Shown: positions 7,481 through 14,823, counted from the stretch's first letter. The stretch is 16,545 bases of DNA from JBBDJB01 sp040880125 (GCA_040880125.1 JBBDJB010000042.1:1-16545); one strand, 5' to 3'. Numbers and translations are program-made. Notes: generated by a model not told the origin, from the letters alone.

Positions 7481-8656
7481 CTAGGATGTCACGGCGAATC
7501 GCAAAAGGGCCGCGGCCGGCGCCGGTTTGCCTGGCAAGTCCTGGGCGTCGAGCGTGAACACGGTACCGCCGGCTACCAGCGTTTGGGCGGCCACATAGTC
7601 GAGCAGGTCTTCCTTCTCGAGCCGTTGGCCATTGCCGTTGCCCGGCTGATAGGAGAAATTGCGCGCCGACTCGGGCAGCTTCGCCAAATCCCGTGCGAGA
7701 AACAACGTGGCGATGCGCCCCTGCTCGGCAGCCTGGGCGACTTGCTGTAGATCGTTGGTGATACGGCCGGAGTCGGCAGCCTGCCAATAGGCAGATTTTG
7801 CCTGATCCTGCTCCTTCTTGAAGTAAGGCTCCACCAGCCCCCATGCCCGGGCGTGCAGTTCATCGGGGCTCCACATCTTCGGATTGCCCGGTACTTTGCC
7901 TTCGACCAGGTTGGGATACGAATTGGTCGACTCGTAGATTGATGCAAGATAGCCTACGCAGGCGAGCACCATAGGCGCCGATTCGCCGCGTAAGGTATCG
8001 CGCAACCCCCGGTCCACGCGCTGAAAGAACTGGTGGATGTCCTGCTTGGTTTGCTCCTCGCCGCCGCCCTGGCCGTGAAAAATTGCCGAGTCATTGCCGA
8101 TTACCGGGTTCCGCGGTGAGGCAAGGTGATGCTGGAGCGTCTCGTCGGCGTCCCGGGTTTCGGAGGGAAACTCCAATTCCGCGTGCAAGCCGGACAGGTC
8201 CATCTCGCGGATGGAGTAGCGGCTGGCCTGATACAGATTAACTTCCGACTGGCTCAGGGCCAGAATGTAGAACCGCCCATCGCCTTGCAAGAGCGGCAGC
8301 AGGGGCTTGATGAAAAAGCGGCGGCCGACGTGCACCGTCTCTGCGAAACGCAAAGGCAGGCGATATGTCGAAAAGAAATCCGTCGTGCAGAACAACGCCA
8401 GCCCGTCTCCCTGTTTGCGCCAGAACAATTCATCGGCGCGCAGCGACTGGGCCGGCGCTAATAGCTCCTGCGCGTCCGGAGCGCGCATACCCGAGTCTCT
8501 AAGTTGCGACTGCGCTTCCCGCAGCAGGTTCTTGAACCGAATCGGATCCTGCTCCGCCTCTTTGCCGGCACGATGCGTAGGCATGTACAGCGACACGCAA
8601 GCCGTCTCGTGCGGCTGAATCAATCTTTCCAAATCGATTTGGGTCGTTTTCCCCAT
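7481..8656 (-). CDS. baeRF-family (bacterial archaeo-eukaryotic release factor-like) protein
   Basis: A 391-residue protein from the ATG at 8656, which has GAGGAG about 9 bases upstream; an in-frame GTG at 8716 has no such site. The N-terminal part has the pattern of the baeRF domains, relatives of eukaryotic peptide release factor eRF1 found in bacteria: TACVSLYMPTHRAGKEAEQ, then IRFKNLLREAQSQL. A middle segment follows (GDGRFYILALSQSEVNLYQ, then the start RYSIREMDL). Further on come QDIHQFFQRVDRGL, APMVLACVGYLASIYE and a C-terminal domain ending in TLDAQDLPG plus a short tail. These proteins are proposed to act at the ribosome in rescue or stress, often near hibernation or stress genes; direct evidence is limited. 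It precedes a ferritin-like gene. The exact baeRF subfamily is not certain. Confidence 0.75.
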   Translation of the reverse strand: MGKTTQIDLERLIQPHETACVSLYMPTHRAGKEAEQDPIRFKNLLREAQSQLRDSGMRAPDAQELLAPAQSLRADELFWRKQGDGLALFCTTDFFSTYRLPLRFAETVHVGRRFFIKPLLPLLQGDGRFYILALSQSEVNLYQASRYSIREMDLSGLHAELEFPSETRDADETLQHHLASPRNPVIGNDSAIFHGQGGGEEQTKQDIHQFFQRVDRGLRDTLRGESAPMVLACVGYLASIYESTNSYPNLVEGKVPGNPKMWSPDELHARAWGLVEPYFKKEQDQAKSAYWQAADSGRITNDLQQVAQAAEQGRIATLFLARDLAKLPESARNFSYQPGNGNGQRLEKEDLLDYVAAQTLVAGGTVFTLDAQDLPGKPAPAAALLRFAVTS

Positions 8657-9362
8657 TTGGCAGTTCTCCTCGCCCGCGGACAGCCGGAAAAGCTCCGCGA
8701 CTATCACCTGCAACACCGGCGTGCAGGTGGTCCGGCGGCATTGCGGGAGATTACCTGATCTCTGTTACCGAGTCGATGGTCCATCCAGTTTCGAAGCCCT
8801 ATTCTGTTCGCTGTCTGCTTTGCGCGAAAGCTCCCGCCTCACCAAGCCTCGCCTCACCAAGAGAAGATGCGAATACGACAGAAAACAACATTGTGCAACC
8901 GAAACACACGCAATCGTGTGGAGGGTGCGCCAGCCCGTCCGAAGCCGCCTTTGTGAAGCTGTTCCGAGACCTCACGTTGTCAAGCCTCACGTCGATAGCG
9001 CTAGTACCGATCGGCTTCTCACCAGTCGTGCGATTTCCCCGATTGCGATTTGCCTCCAACATCGGATAAACGCACTTTGAATTGACGCAAATCCAATGCC
9101 AAGTTACGGTTTCGTGAAATTATTTCCGTTGAGGTCTGAATTCTGCCGAGCTTCGCGGATTCGGTTTCTGGGAAGCAACGCTGATACGCAGAAATTCTAC
9201 CGACACCGCGACAAGCAGGTGCTGCGTGACGCGCCTAATCGTCGTGGTCGTCTGAGAGTCAGCCTTCGCTTTTCTCGCCCGCCGCTAACCCTGGTTGACG
9301 CCGCGGACACCGACGTGCAGCCCAAGCGACCAATCGCGCACCTTTGTCGCACCGAACTCCCC

Positions 9363-9383
9363 GGCCTAGACAACTTGTCGGCC
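9363..9383. promoter_or_regulatory. Palindrome, possible activator binding site upstream of the sigma-54-type promoter
   Basis: GGCC at 9363-9366 and 9380-9383 flank GACAA (9369-9373) and TTGTC (9375-9379), giving an almost symmetrical element centred at 9374. Measured from the start site expected about 12 bases after the -12 GC at 9467-9468, the centre is near -106. This is a usual place for an enhancer bound by an NtrC-type regulator. The assignment is inference. Confidence 0.35.
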
Positions 9384-9453
9384 TCAAAATCGTGCAGGGC
9401 CCCCGGCGAGTCGGTGGTGTGGCCTGCTGAACCTCCTGTGAGGATTGTGGTTC

Positions 9454-9469
9454 GGGCACGTGTTTTGCC
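9454..9469 (+). promoter_or_regulatory. Sigma-54-type (-24/-12) promoter candidate upstream of the MfpsA-like gene
   Basis: The sequence GGGCACGTGTTTTGCC contains GGCACG, four bases, then TTGC. The invariant GG (9455-9456) and GC (9467-9468) are exactly 10 bases apart. Only the two outermost consensus positions (T first, A/T last) differ. The predicted start site is about 9480, some 500 bases before the glycosyltransferase ATG with no convincing gene between. A small hairpin (GAACC 9429-9433 with GGTTC 9449-9453) lies just upstream. Confidence 0.55.
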
Positions 9470-9584
9470 GAAAGAGTTGCGATATCCCCAGGTTCTGCAA
9501 CAATGCACGCACACCAGGAGGGTAATCCATACCGTCCCACAACTCCCTTAATGGGGATCGCAGTCGAAACAGAAACGACCCGCT

Positions 9585-9899
9585 CTCGGCCCCGGCGTGA
9601 TGAAGTGCATGGATGTCATGCCGGCCGAGTGAATGTGGACGAAGTGATGCGGATGGTATCGCAATCGACGCGCAGGGCAGCCCATCACAAGGCCCCTACG
9701 CGTGGCGGCAACGTAGGGCCGCCCCGGCCAATCGCCGGCAGTCTCGCCTTCGCGCAGGACGCGCTCCTAGTAGCCGTCCTGCGGCCACCCTCGGTGCATG
9801 CTGCAGCACCTGTCGCGGACGTGTTGGGCAACCGCCGGTTGGAGTCAATCGCCGCCTGCATCACCGGTGGCGTACGGTCGAGCTGCTGCATTCGCTCGA
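9585..9899 (+). ncRNA. Candidate structured RNA / long 5' leader of the MfpsA-like gene
   Basis: Six hairpins follow one another. In 9585-9629, CTCGGCC and GGCGTG separated by a CC bulge pair with the contiguous CATGCC and GGCCGAG, giving 13 pairs including one G-T and a 17-base loop. In 9691-9720 there are 9 pairs with one bulged C and an 11-base loop. In 9724-9738 CCGGC pairs with GCCGG. In 9753-9783 CGCAGGAC pairs with GTCCTGCG. In 9829-9841 CAACC pairs with GGTTG. In 9878-9899 TCGAGC pairs with GCTCGA. The region lies between a sigma-54-type promoter and the synthase ribosome-binding site. I recognise no known riboswitch or RNA family. It could be a regulatory leader, an independent RNA or a group of palindromic repeats. 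Confidence 0.35.
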
Positions 9900-9961
9900 A
9901 GGGTCGACTGGTTGCCCGGCGGCTGGTCCATTCAAACACAACCATAATAACGTACTCCCTC

Positions 9962-9968
9962 AAGGAGG
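9962..9968 (+). promoter_or_regulatory. Near-perfect ribosome-binding site of the MfpsA-like gene
   Basis: AAGGAGG lies 8 bases before the ATG at 9977, the strongest Shine-Dalgarno sequence in the window. CTCC at 9955-9958 can pair with GGAG at 9964-9967 across a short loop, so the site could be partly masked in the RNA. Confidence 0.8.
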
Positions 9969-9976
9969 TTGATTAG

Positions 9977-11335
9977 ATGTCCCCGCGACAACGGCAGCGG
10001 ATCTTGATGATATCCACCCACGGCTACGTGTCAGCCGAACCGGAGTTCGGCAAGCCCGATACCGGCGGGCAGGTGGTATACGTGTTGGAGCTGGCGAAGT
10101 GCCTGGCCCGGATGGGTTATCCGGTCGACATTCTCACCCGCCGGTTCGAGAATCAGCCGGCCTCTGAAACGGTAAGCGACCGCGTCCGCGTGCTGCGGTT
10201 CCGCTGCGGCGGCAAGGAGTTCATTCCGAAAGAAACGCTCTGCGAGCACATCCCGGAATGGGTCACCAATGCCCGGCGGTATGTCGAGTCGAAGAAGCTC
10301 AAATATGCATTCATCAACAGCCACTACTGGGATGCCGGACTAGCAGGGCAGTCGCTCTCGAACCAGTTGGGCATTCCCCACCTGCACACGCCGCACTCGA
10401 TCGGTGCGTGGAAGCGCGAAAACATGGACGGCGACCCGGAGGAGCTCGAGAAGGAGTACAACTTCAAGAAGCGGATCCGGGAAGAGCGCATGATCTACGA
10501 CGAGTGCGACGTGCTGATCGCCACGACGCCGCAGCAGCGCGACATCCTGATGCGTAGCGAATACGACGTTCCTCGCGAAAAGATTCGCGTCGTTCCGCCC
10601 GGTTACGACGATACCCGCTTCTTCCCGGTCTCGTCCGCCAGCCGCGATGCGATCAAGCAGGAGATCGAGGCCGAAGGGCCGATCGTCCTGGCGCTGGGCC
10701 GCATCGCCCACAACAAGGGTTACGACCTCCTCATCCGATCGATGCCCGTCGTGTTCGAGCGCGTCGAAAATGCGCGGCTGATGCTGGCCATCGGTTCTAC
10801 CGAAGCATCGGTCGAAGAGATGCCGCAGGTCGAGGAGCTGCGCAAGTTGACGCGCGAGTTGAACATCGAGGACCGCGTGCTATTCCGCGACTACATCCCC
10901 GATGAGCTTCTGCCGGACTACTATCGTGCTGCCGATGTGTTCGCACTGAGCAGCCGGTATGAGCCGTTTGGGATGACGGCCGTTGAAGCGATGGCCTGCG
11001 GCACGCCGGCGGTCATTACCACCGAAGGCGGCCTCTGGGAACTGGTCACCTGGGGACTGGAAGCGCTATACGCCAACCCGTTCGATCCGGAGGCGTACGG
11101 GCACGCCATCGCCACCGTGTTGATGCGGCAGCAGGTGTCGCAGCAACTGGCGCGCTACGGATCGCAGAAGGCCCGGGCGCACTTCACGTGGACCGGCGTG
11201 GCCCAGCAGATTCTCAACGTGCTGCGCGGCACGACCACCCGTCGGCCACGCTCGGCGTCGGCTGCAAAGGCCGCAGAGAAAAGGGAGGTCTCCGACGTGG
11301 AAGACGAGGATTGGCTGCTGCAGACTTCGCCCTGA
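9977..11335 (+). CDS. mfpsA: GT4-family glycosyltransferase, mannosylfructose-phosphate synthase-like
   Basis: A 452-residue cytoplasmic GT-B glycosyltransferase of family 4, in the sucrose-phosphate-synthase-like group. Several stretches match what I recall of Agrobacterium MfpsA, which makes mannosylfructose-6-phosphate from GDP-mannose and fructose-6-phosphate. These are ISTHGYV (12-18), PDTGGQVVYVLELA (27-40), TRRFENQP (54-61), FINSHYWDAGLAGQ (112-125), HLHTPHSIGAWK (135-146), PPGYDDTRFFPVS (207-219) and LALGRIAHNKGYDLLI (238-253). The GT-B donor-site residues are present: Arg242 and Lys247, and the E-x7-E pair Glu329/Glu337 in EPFGMTAVE. The last 35 residues are a charged extension. Sucrose-phosphate synthase or another glycosylfructose donor choice remains possible. 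No phosphatase gene is adjacent, unlike the Agrobacterium operon. It converges on the GH100-like gene. Confidence 0.75.
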   Translation: MSPRQRQRILMISTHGYVSAEPEFGKPDTGGQVVYVLELAKCLARMGYPVDILTRRFENQPASETVSDRVRVLRFRCGGKEFIPKETLCEHIPEWVTNARRYVESKKLKYAFINSHYWDAGLAGQSLSNQLGIPHLHTPHSIGAWKRENMDGDPEELEKEYNFKKRIREERMIYDECDVLIATTPQQRDILMRSEYDVPREKIRVVPPGYDDTRFFPVSSASRDAIKQEIEAEGPIVLALGRIAHNKGYDLLIRSMPVVFERVENARLMLAIGSTEASVEEMPQVEELRKLTRELNIEDRVLFRDYIPDELLPDYYRAADVFALSSRYEPFGMTAVEAMACGTPAVITTEGGLWELVTWGLEALYANPFDPEAYGHAIATVLMRQQVSQQLARYGSQKARAHFTWTGVAQQILNVLRGTTTRRPRSASAAKAAEKREVSDVEDEDWLLQTSP

Positions 11336-11434
11336 TACGCTGCAGAATCCATGCTCGGCGCAACCCGGTGCGAAGCGACATGCCAGTGAGTGCGGCGCGC
11401 TCGTCGTGCTAGACTCTCACGCCTGCCGGAAGCC

Positions 11435-12736
11435 CTACTCGCGGTATTCGGCCGCTTCGGGGTCCAGGTTTAGGTCGTGGCAGGCGTTGATAAAGCTCGC
11501 CGCGCTCCACGCCTGAAAGGCCTTCCCCATGGGACGCCCCGTCGTACCGTGGTGCCACTCGTTGAACTCCCACTCCTGACTGACGCCCATGGAACACAGC
11601 CGGGCGAGTTTCACTAGTTCGCGCCGCGCAAGGTCGGGCATTCCCAACTTGTGAATGTAACGGGCCCAGAGCCCTCCGATGAAGGGCCAGATGCCGCCGT
11701 TGTGGTAATGGTGCGGCAGATTCAGCAAGTTCACGGTGAAGTATTGACGCCATTCCGGATCGCCGGACTGGACGGGCGGATAAAGATTCTCCACCGGCCA
11801 CGGATCGTTTACCCCCACGCCCCACAGGAACCGGAACGTCATCATCGCCCGTTCGCGGTCCAGCAGGTTCGTCAGGAAGGCCAGCAGATTCGCGTACACG
11901 TCGCATCGCCAGCTAAAGTCGAACGGTGAGACTTGCGCCACCAGGTAGCGGGCGTCGCCCAGCCCATGTTGCGCTTCGCTGAAGCGCGGCAATGCTTCGC
12001 GCTGCTCCATGGACGTGGAGGGCCAGAAGTTTTTCAGGATCACCTTGCCGACGTGGTCGGCCCAGCGGGAGTAGTCGGCCGCCTTTTCCGCGTCTCCCTC
12101 GTGGGCGAGGAGCTTGCTGTAGCAGTTCAGGCAGCGATGCCACAGCACCTCGTCGTACAACACATGGTAGCTTCGGCCGAACAGGTCCATCCAGTCGCCG
12201 GCCTCGGGGATCTCCAGCATGCCGCAGTTGTTCGAGTCGTGGGCGCTCAGCCAATCCATCGTCTTTTGCAGCGCGGCGGCGTACTCCTCGACAATCGACC
12301 AGTCGCCGGACACTTGCGAGTACCGCCAAACGGCGATGATCAACCACAGCCCGCTGTCGATGGACGTAATGCCGCCGACTCCGGCATACTCGGGCTCGTC
12401 AGTATCAATGTTTACGTTGGCTGGAATTTGCCCGGTCGGCGACTGGTGCGACAACAGCGTCCGGAGCGTATCCACCTGGCACTGGCGAATTTCCGGCTCT
12501 TCCAGGTCGAGAGTCCAGACGATGGTTTTGGCCCCGTCTCGAGCCCAGACCGACCGATAATTGGCGTCCGTCCCATAGACCTGATTGTCGGCTAAAGAAC
12601 AGGCGGAAAAGCCCTTGGGTGTGACATTGCGGTACAGGGCATCGATCGCCTTTTGATAGGCGGATTGCAGCAGCGCCTGCTCCTCGGAACTGAGCTCGCG
12701 ATACTCGCTCGGTTGAAAGAGGATCCGCTTTGCCAC
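11435..12736 (-). CDS. GH100-like glycoside hydrolase (neutral/alkaline invertase family)
   Basis: A 433-residue protein from the GTG at 12736, chosen because GGAG lies 11 bases upstream; an in-frame GTG at 12787 would add 17 residues but lacks a site. Its (alpha/alpha)6-barrel motifs recall GH100 invertases: SVWARDGAKTIVW (62-74), SHQSPTGQIPANV (96-108), SIDSGLWLIIAVWRYSQVSGD (at about 125-145; Asp127 in DSGLW is the likely catalytic acid), HHYHNGGIWPF (342-352), EWHHGTTGRPMGKAFQAWS (393-411; Glu393 candidate base). GH100 enzymes split sucrose into glucose and fructose. Beside an MfpsA-like synthase, a sucrose-like disaccharide such as mannosylfructose is a plausible substrate, but this is inference. 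An amylo-alpha-1,6-glucosidase or GH63-like relative is the alternative. It probably is cytoplasmic, as no signal peptide is seen. Confidence 0.75.
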   Translation of the reverse strand: MAKRILFQPSEYRELSSEEQALLQSAYQKAIDALYRNVTPKGFSACSLADNQVYGTDANYRSVWARDGAKTIVWTLDLEEPEIRQCQVDTLRTLLSHQSPTGQIPANVNIDTDEPEYAGVGGITSIDSGLWLIIAVWRYSQVSGDWSIVEEYAAALQKTMDWLSAHDSNNCGMLEIPEAGDWMDLFGRSYHVLYDEVLWHRCLNCYSKLLAHEGDAEKAADYSRWADHVGKVILKNFWPSTSMEQREALPRFSEAQHGLGDARYLVAQVSPFDFSWRCDVYANLLAFLTNLLDRERAMMTFRFLWGVGVNDPWPVENLYPPVQSGDPEWRQYFTVNLLNLPHHYHNGGIWPFIGGLWARYIHKLGMPDLARRELVKLARLCSMGVSQEWEFNEWHHGTTGRPMGKAFQAWSAASFINACHDLNLDPEAAEYRE

Positions 12737-12866
12737 GGTGGGGCCGACTCCAAGATGCAGATAAACTGGGGAAAAAGCGAGCGCCACGGTCAGCGCAGAG
12801 GCCGCCTAAAGCGGGAGTGTAGCTGACTCTGCATCACTATTAACAGATCGCTCGTCCCACGCAAAG

Positions 12867-12883
12867 CCCCTTGCCACAAGGGG
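12867..12883. repeat. Perfect palindrome CCCCTTG/CAAGGGG
   Basis: CCCCTTG at 12867-12873 and CAAGGGG at 12877-12883 form a perfect 7-bp inverted repeat with a 3-base centre. It lies 131 bases upstream of the chosen GH100-like start (80 from the alternative start). No T-run follows on either strand, so an operator or small hairpin is more likely than a terminator. Confidence 0.5.
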
Positions 12884-13169
12884 TAACGTACGGGGCGGGA
12901 TGCCCAAGTCTACGCCACAGATAACCGCGAAAACGTGCTTTCACGGTGCATCCTTTCCTTTTTTGAACCAATTCCCCTTGGCTCTCGAAGGTCATGATTC
13001 CCAGTGCTGCGGGCCGACCGAGGATGTGCGCAACTGTCGCACGTCCTGTCGGGCCCGCACGCGGCTGCTACGACACTTTACTGCGTCCACGGCGGCCGGG
13101 CTGGTTCCGCCGCACAATCCGCGCCACGCAGTCGCAGCGTTGCCGTCGATAACAGCCGCAATGTAAGCG

Positions 13170-13238
13170 GGGTTATGCCAGGAAGTTAGCGTCGACCGCG
13201 CGCTTGCTCTATAATCGCCAGAGCTGCGGGTTATGCCA
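13170..13238. repeat. Direct repeat GGGTTATGCCA flanking a TATAAT box
   Basis: GGGTTATGCCA occurs exactly at 13170-13180 and again at 13228-13238, 58 bases apart and both preceded by GCGG or nearly so. Between them TATAAT at 13210-13215 follows a poor -35 candidate (TTAGCG, 13186-13191) at 18 bases. Relative to the downstream sigma-54-type promoter the copies fall at about -183 and -125, also suitable for enhancer sites. They could therefore be operators of a sigma-70 promoter or upstream activator sites. Confidence 0.45.
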
Positions 13239-13331
13239 ATCTGTCGTGGCGCGTCATTTTGGCGTGGCGGCAGGAACGGTTCGCAGGCGCGCGGCACGAC
13301 ATGTCGACGCGCAGATCGCTAAAGCACCCCC

Positions 13332-13347
13332 CGGCACGTCATTTGCG
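13332..13347 (+). promoter_or_regulatory. Sigma-54-type (-24/-12) promoter candidate for the kinase-regulator operon
   Basis: CGGCACGTCATTTGCG contains GGCACG, four bases, then TTGC, with GG (13333-13334) and GC (13345-13346) exactly 10 bases apart. Only the outer two consensus positions differ. The expected start site, near 13358, leaves a leader of about 32 bases to the kinase ATG at 13390. The operon encodes a sigma-54-activating regulator, so autoregulation is a natural reading. A 10-base palindrome, CGACATGTCG (13296-13305), lies just upstream. Confidence 0.65.
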
Positions 13348-13389
13348 ACTGCGGCGCCGCGACCTTACGCGGAATGACAACGGTGGCTC

Positions 13390-14823
13390 ATGCCCACGGA
13401 TTACAGGCGAAAGCTCGCGCAACGTACGGTGGGCGCGTACGCGTGCATCTGCGTAACCTTCTTGCTGGTGGTGTCGCTGGGGGTATGGGATGCGTACCGG
13501 GAGATGTCGGTGCTGCGGTCGACGCTCTTGAAGGCGGAGATTGATAATCTGCGCACGCTCTCCCTGCGGCCGGTGGGTCACATCGAAAGTGACCTGGAAG
13601 ATGTCGGTTCAAGCAGCAATCTCTCGGCGCCCGACGAATGGATGTGGCTGGCCGAGGAATTGAGTGACCTGTGGGCGGGGGTGCTGGAAGAAAACGCTCC
13701 GCCCAATTCCTCGGCCTATGCGGCCATCGTTGACTTGCAGGGGAACGTCGTGCTCCACAGCGATCCGAACTTGACCGGCGGCAGCCTGCCGGAGCGCTGG
13801 TTCGACCGCGAAGTCGGCGAAGCGAGTAGCGGCATCTATGAAGTTACCCACGAGGCACTCACCGGCGGACGGAAGAGTTACGGCTTCCGCATCCCTGTGG
13901 TGGTCGAGAGCACCGAAGTAGCCAGTTACCTCGCCGGCTTCGACGCCCTGTGGCTGGACGAGCAGGAGGCGGCCCAGCGTAACGGCATTCTGCTGCGCTC
14001 GGCGCTGGTGATCGGCGGAATCCTGCTGGTCGTCTCCCTGGGGGCGTTGTCGCTTTACTCGATCGCCAAGCGGTCGCTGCAATTGCGCAATGCCGTGAAC
14101 CTGGCGCACTTCCAGCGGATCAGCGAACTGGGGCAATTGGCCGGCGGTCTGGCCCACGAAATCCGCAATCCACTGCACGCGATCCGATTGAATCTGCACG
14201 CCCTGGAGCGCGTTCACAGCGGTGAGTGCGAACTGTCGCCCGAAGAAATGAAGTCGCTCACCCGAGAATGCAATCAGGAAATCGAGCGGGTGAACCGTCT
14301 AATGCAGGAGTTGCTCGGCTTTGCCACGCCCGAGCAGGCTCACGAGGAAGACTTCGACCTGCGGTCCGAAGTGGAAGCAACCGTGAACTTTGTCCGTCAG
14401 GACATGCAGCGCAAGCAGATCAAGCTGGCGACCCACCTTCCCGCCCAGCCGGTGTTGGTCCATATGGACTCCGGCCGCATTCGGCAGGTGCTGCTCAATC
14501 TTTTAATGAACTCCAAAGACGCCGTGGATGACGAGGGGAAGATCGACGTCAGCGTTCGGGAGTTTTCCGGTCAGGTGGAATTGACCGTGAGCGACAACGG
14601 ATGCGGAATTCCTCCCGAGCAGCGCAGTCAGATCTTCGACCCGTTTTACACGACCAAAGACTCGGGAACCGGGTTGGGACTGGCGCTGGTCAAGCGGTTC
14701 GTCGCCGAGGCCGATGGCTCCATCCAGTGTGAGTCGGACGTTACCCAAGGTACGAGATTTCGGGTCGTGCTTCCCAACACGATTCGCCCAAGAAAAAAGG
14801 ACGCAGCGAGAAATGAGCAATAG
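13390..14823 (+). CDS. Membrane sensor histidine kinase (NtrB/AtoS/ZraS-like class)
   Basis: A 477-residue sensor kinase. Membrane segments are at about 15-32 and 199-223, enclosing a periplasmic sensor domain of about 165 residues. The sensor domain contains VDLQGNVVLHSDPNLTGG (114-131), a Cache/PAS-like pattern often used to bind small ligands. No HAMP domain is evident. The kinase core is complete: H-box AGGLAHEIRNPLHAIR (251-266, phosphorylated His256), N-box LLNLLMNSKDAV (368-379), G1 DNGCGIP (402-408), F-box FDPFYTTK (417-424) and G2 GTGLGLALV (426-434). The ATG has only a weak GGTGG nearby. Its last 11 bases overlap the regulator gene, so the pair is translationally coupled. The signal is unknown. 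Confidence 0.93.
   Translation: MPTDYRRKLAQRTVGAYACICVTFLLVVSLGVWDAYREMSVLRSTLLKAEIDNLRTLSLRPVGHIESDLEDVGSSSNLSAPDEWMWLAEELSDLWAGVLEENAPPNSSAYAAIVDLQGNVVLHSDPNLTGGSLPERWFDREVGEASSGIYEVTHEALTGGRKSYGFRIPVVVESTEVASYLAGFDALWLDEQEAAQRNGILLRSALVIGGILLVVSLGALSLYSIAKRSLQLRNAVNLAHFQRISELGQLAGGLAHEIRNPLHAIRLNLHALERVHSGECELSPEEMKSLTRECNQEIERVNRLMQELLGFATPEQAHEEDFDLRSEVEATVNFVRQDMQRKQIKLATHLPAQPVLVHMDSGRIRQVLLNLLMNSKDAVDDEGKIDVSVREFSGQVELTVSDNGCGIPPEQRSQIFDPFYTTKDSGTGLGLALVKRFVAEADGSIQCESDVTQGTRFRVVLPNTIRPRKKDAARNEQ

Larger units (their letters stand above)
8657..9976. other. Long intergenic region (about 1.3 kb) with promoter motifs and structured segment
   Basis: No open frame here looks coding: none has a good ribosome-binding site, known motif or protein-like composition. 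The longest, 9503-9976, abuts the glycosyltransferase ATG but is rich in Arg, His, Pro and Cys. Visible elements are a short tandem repeat of GCCTCACCAAG (8836-8846 and 8851-8861, period 15), an AT-richer patch with TTGACG at 9082-9087 and TACGGT at 9105-9110 separated by 17 bases (a weak sigma-70 candidate), the sigma-54-type site at 9454-9469, and six hairpins between 9585 and 9899. The first half, 8657-9070, shows nothing else. Confidence 0.5.
12737..13389. other. Divergent intergenic region with clustered regulatory motifs; no gene
   Basis: About 650 bases separate the GH100-like gene (-) from the histidine kinase gene (+). No open frame is convincing. The region contains a perfect palindrome (12867-12883), several TGTCG/CGACA half-sites (13035-13042, 13047-13052, 13071-13075, 13296-13305), an 11-base direct repeat (13170-13180, 13228-13238), a perfect TATAAT (13210-13215) and a sigma-54-type promoter (13332-13347). 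The promoter of the GH100-like gene should also be here but is not recognised. Confidence 0.55.

Noticed and set aside
8836..8861. Tandem GCCTCACCAAG copies as a possible CRISPR or iteron array
   Set aside because: There are only two 11-base copies at period 15, far too few and too short for either.
8721..9551. Several open frames of about 100-150 residues in the 8.7-9.5 kb gap
   Set aside because: No supported starts, no known motifs, and composition typical of non-coding GC-rich DNA.
9503..9976. 157-residue open frame ending exactly at the MfpsA-like ATG
   Set aside because: No ribosome-binding site, no recognisable motif, and codon and residue use unlike the flanking genes; the segment is better explained by its inverted repeats.
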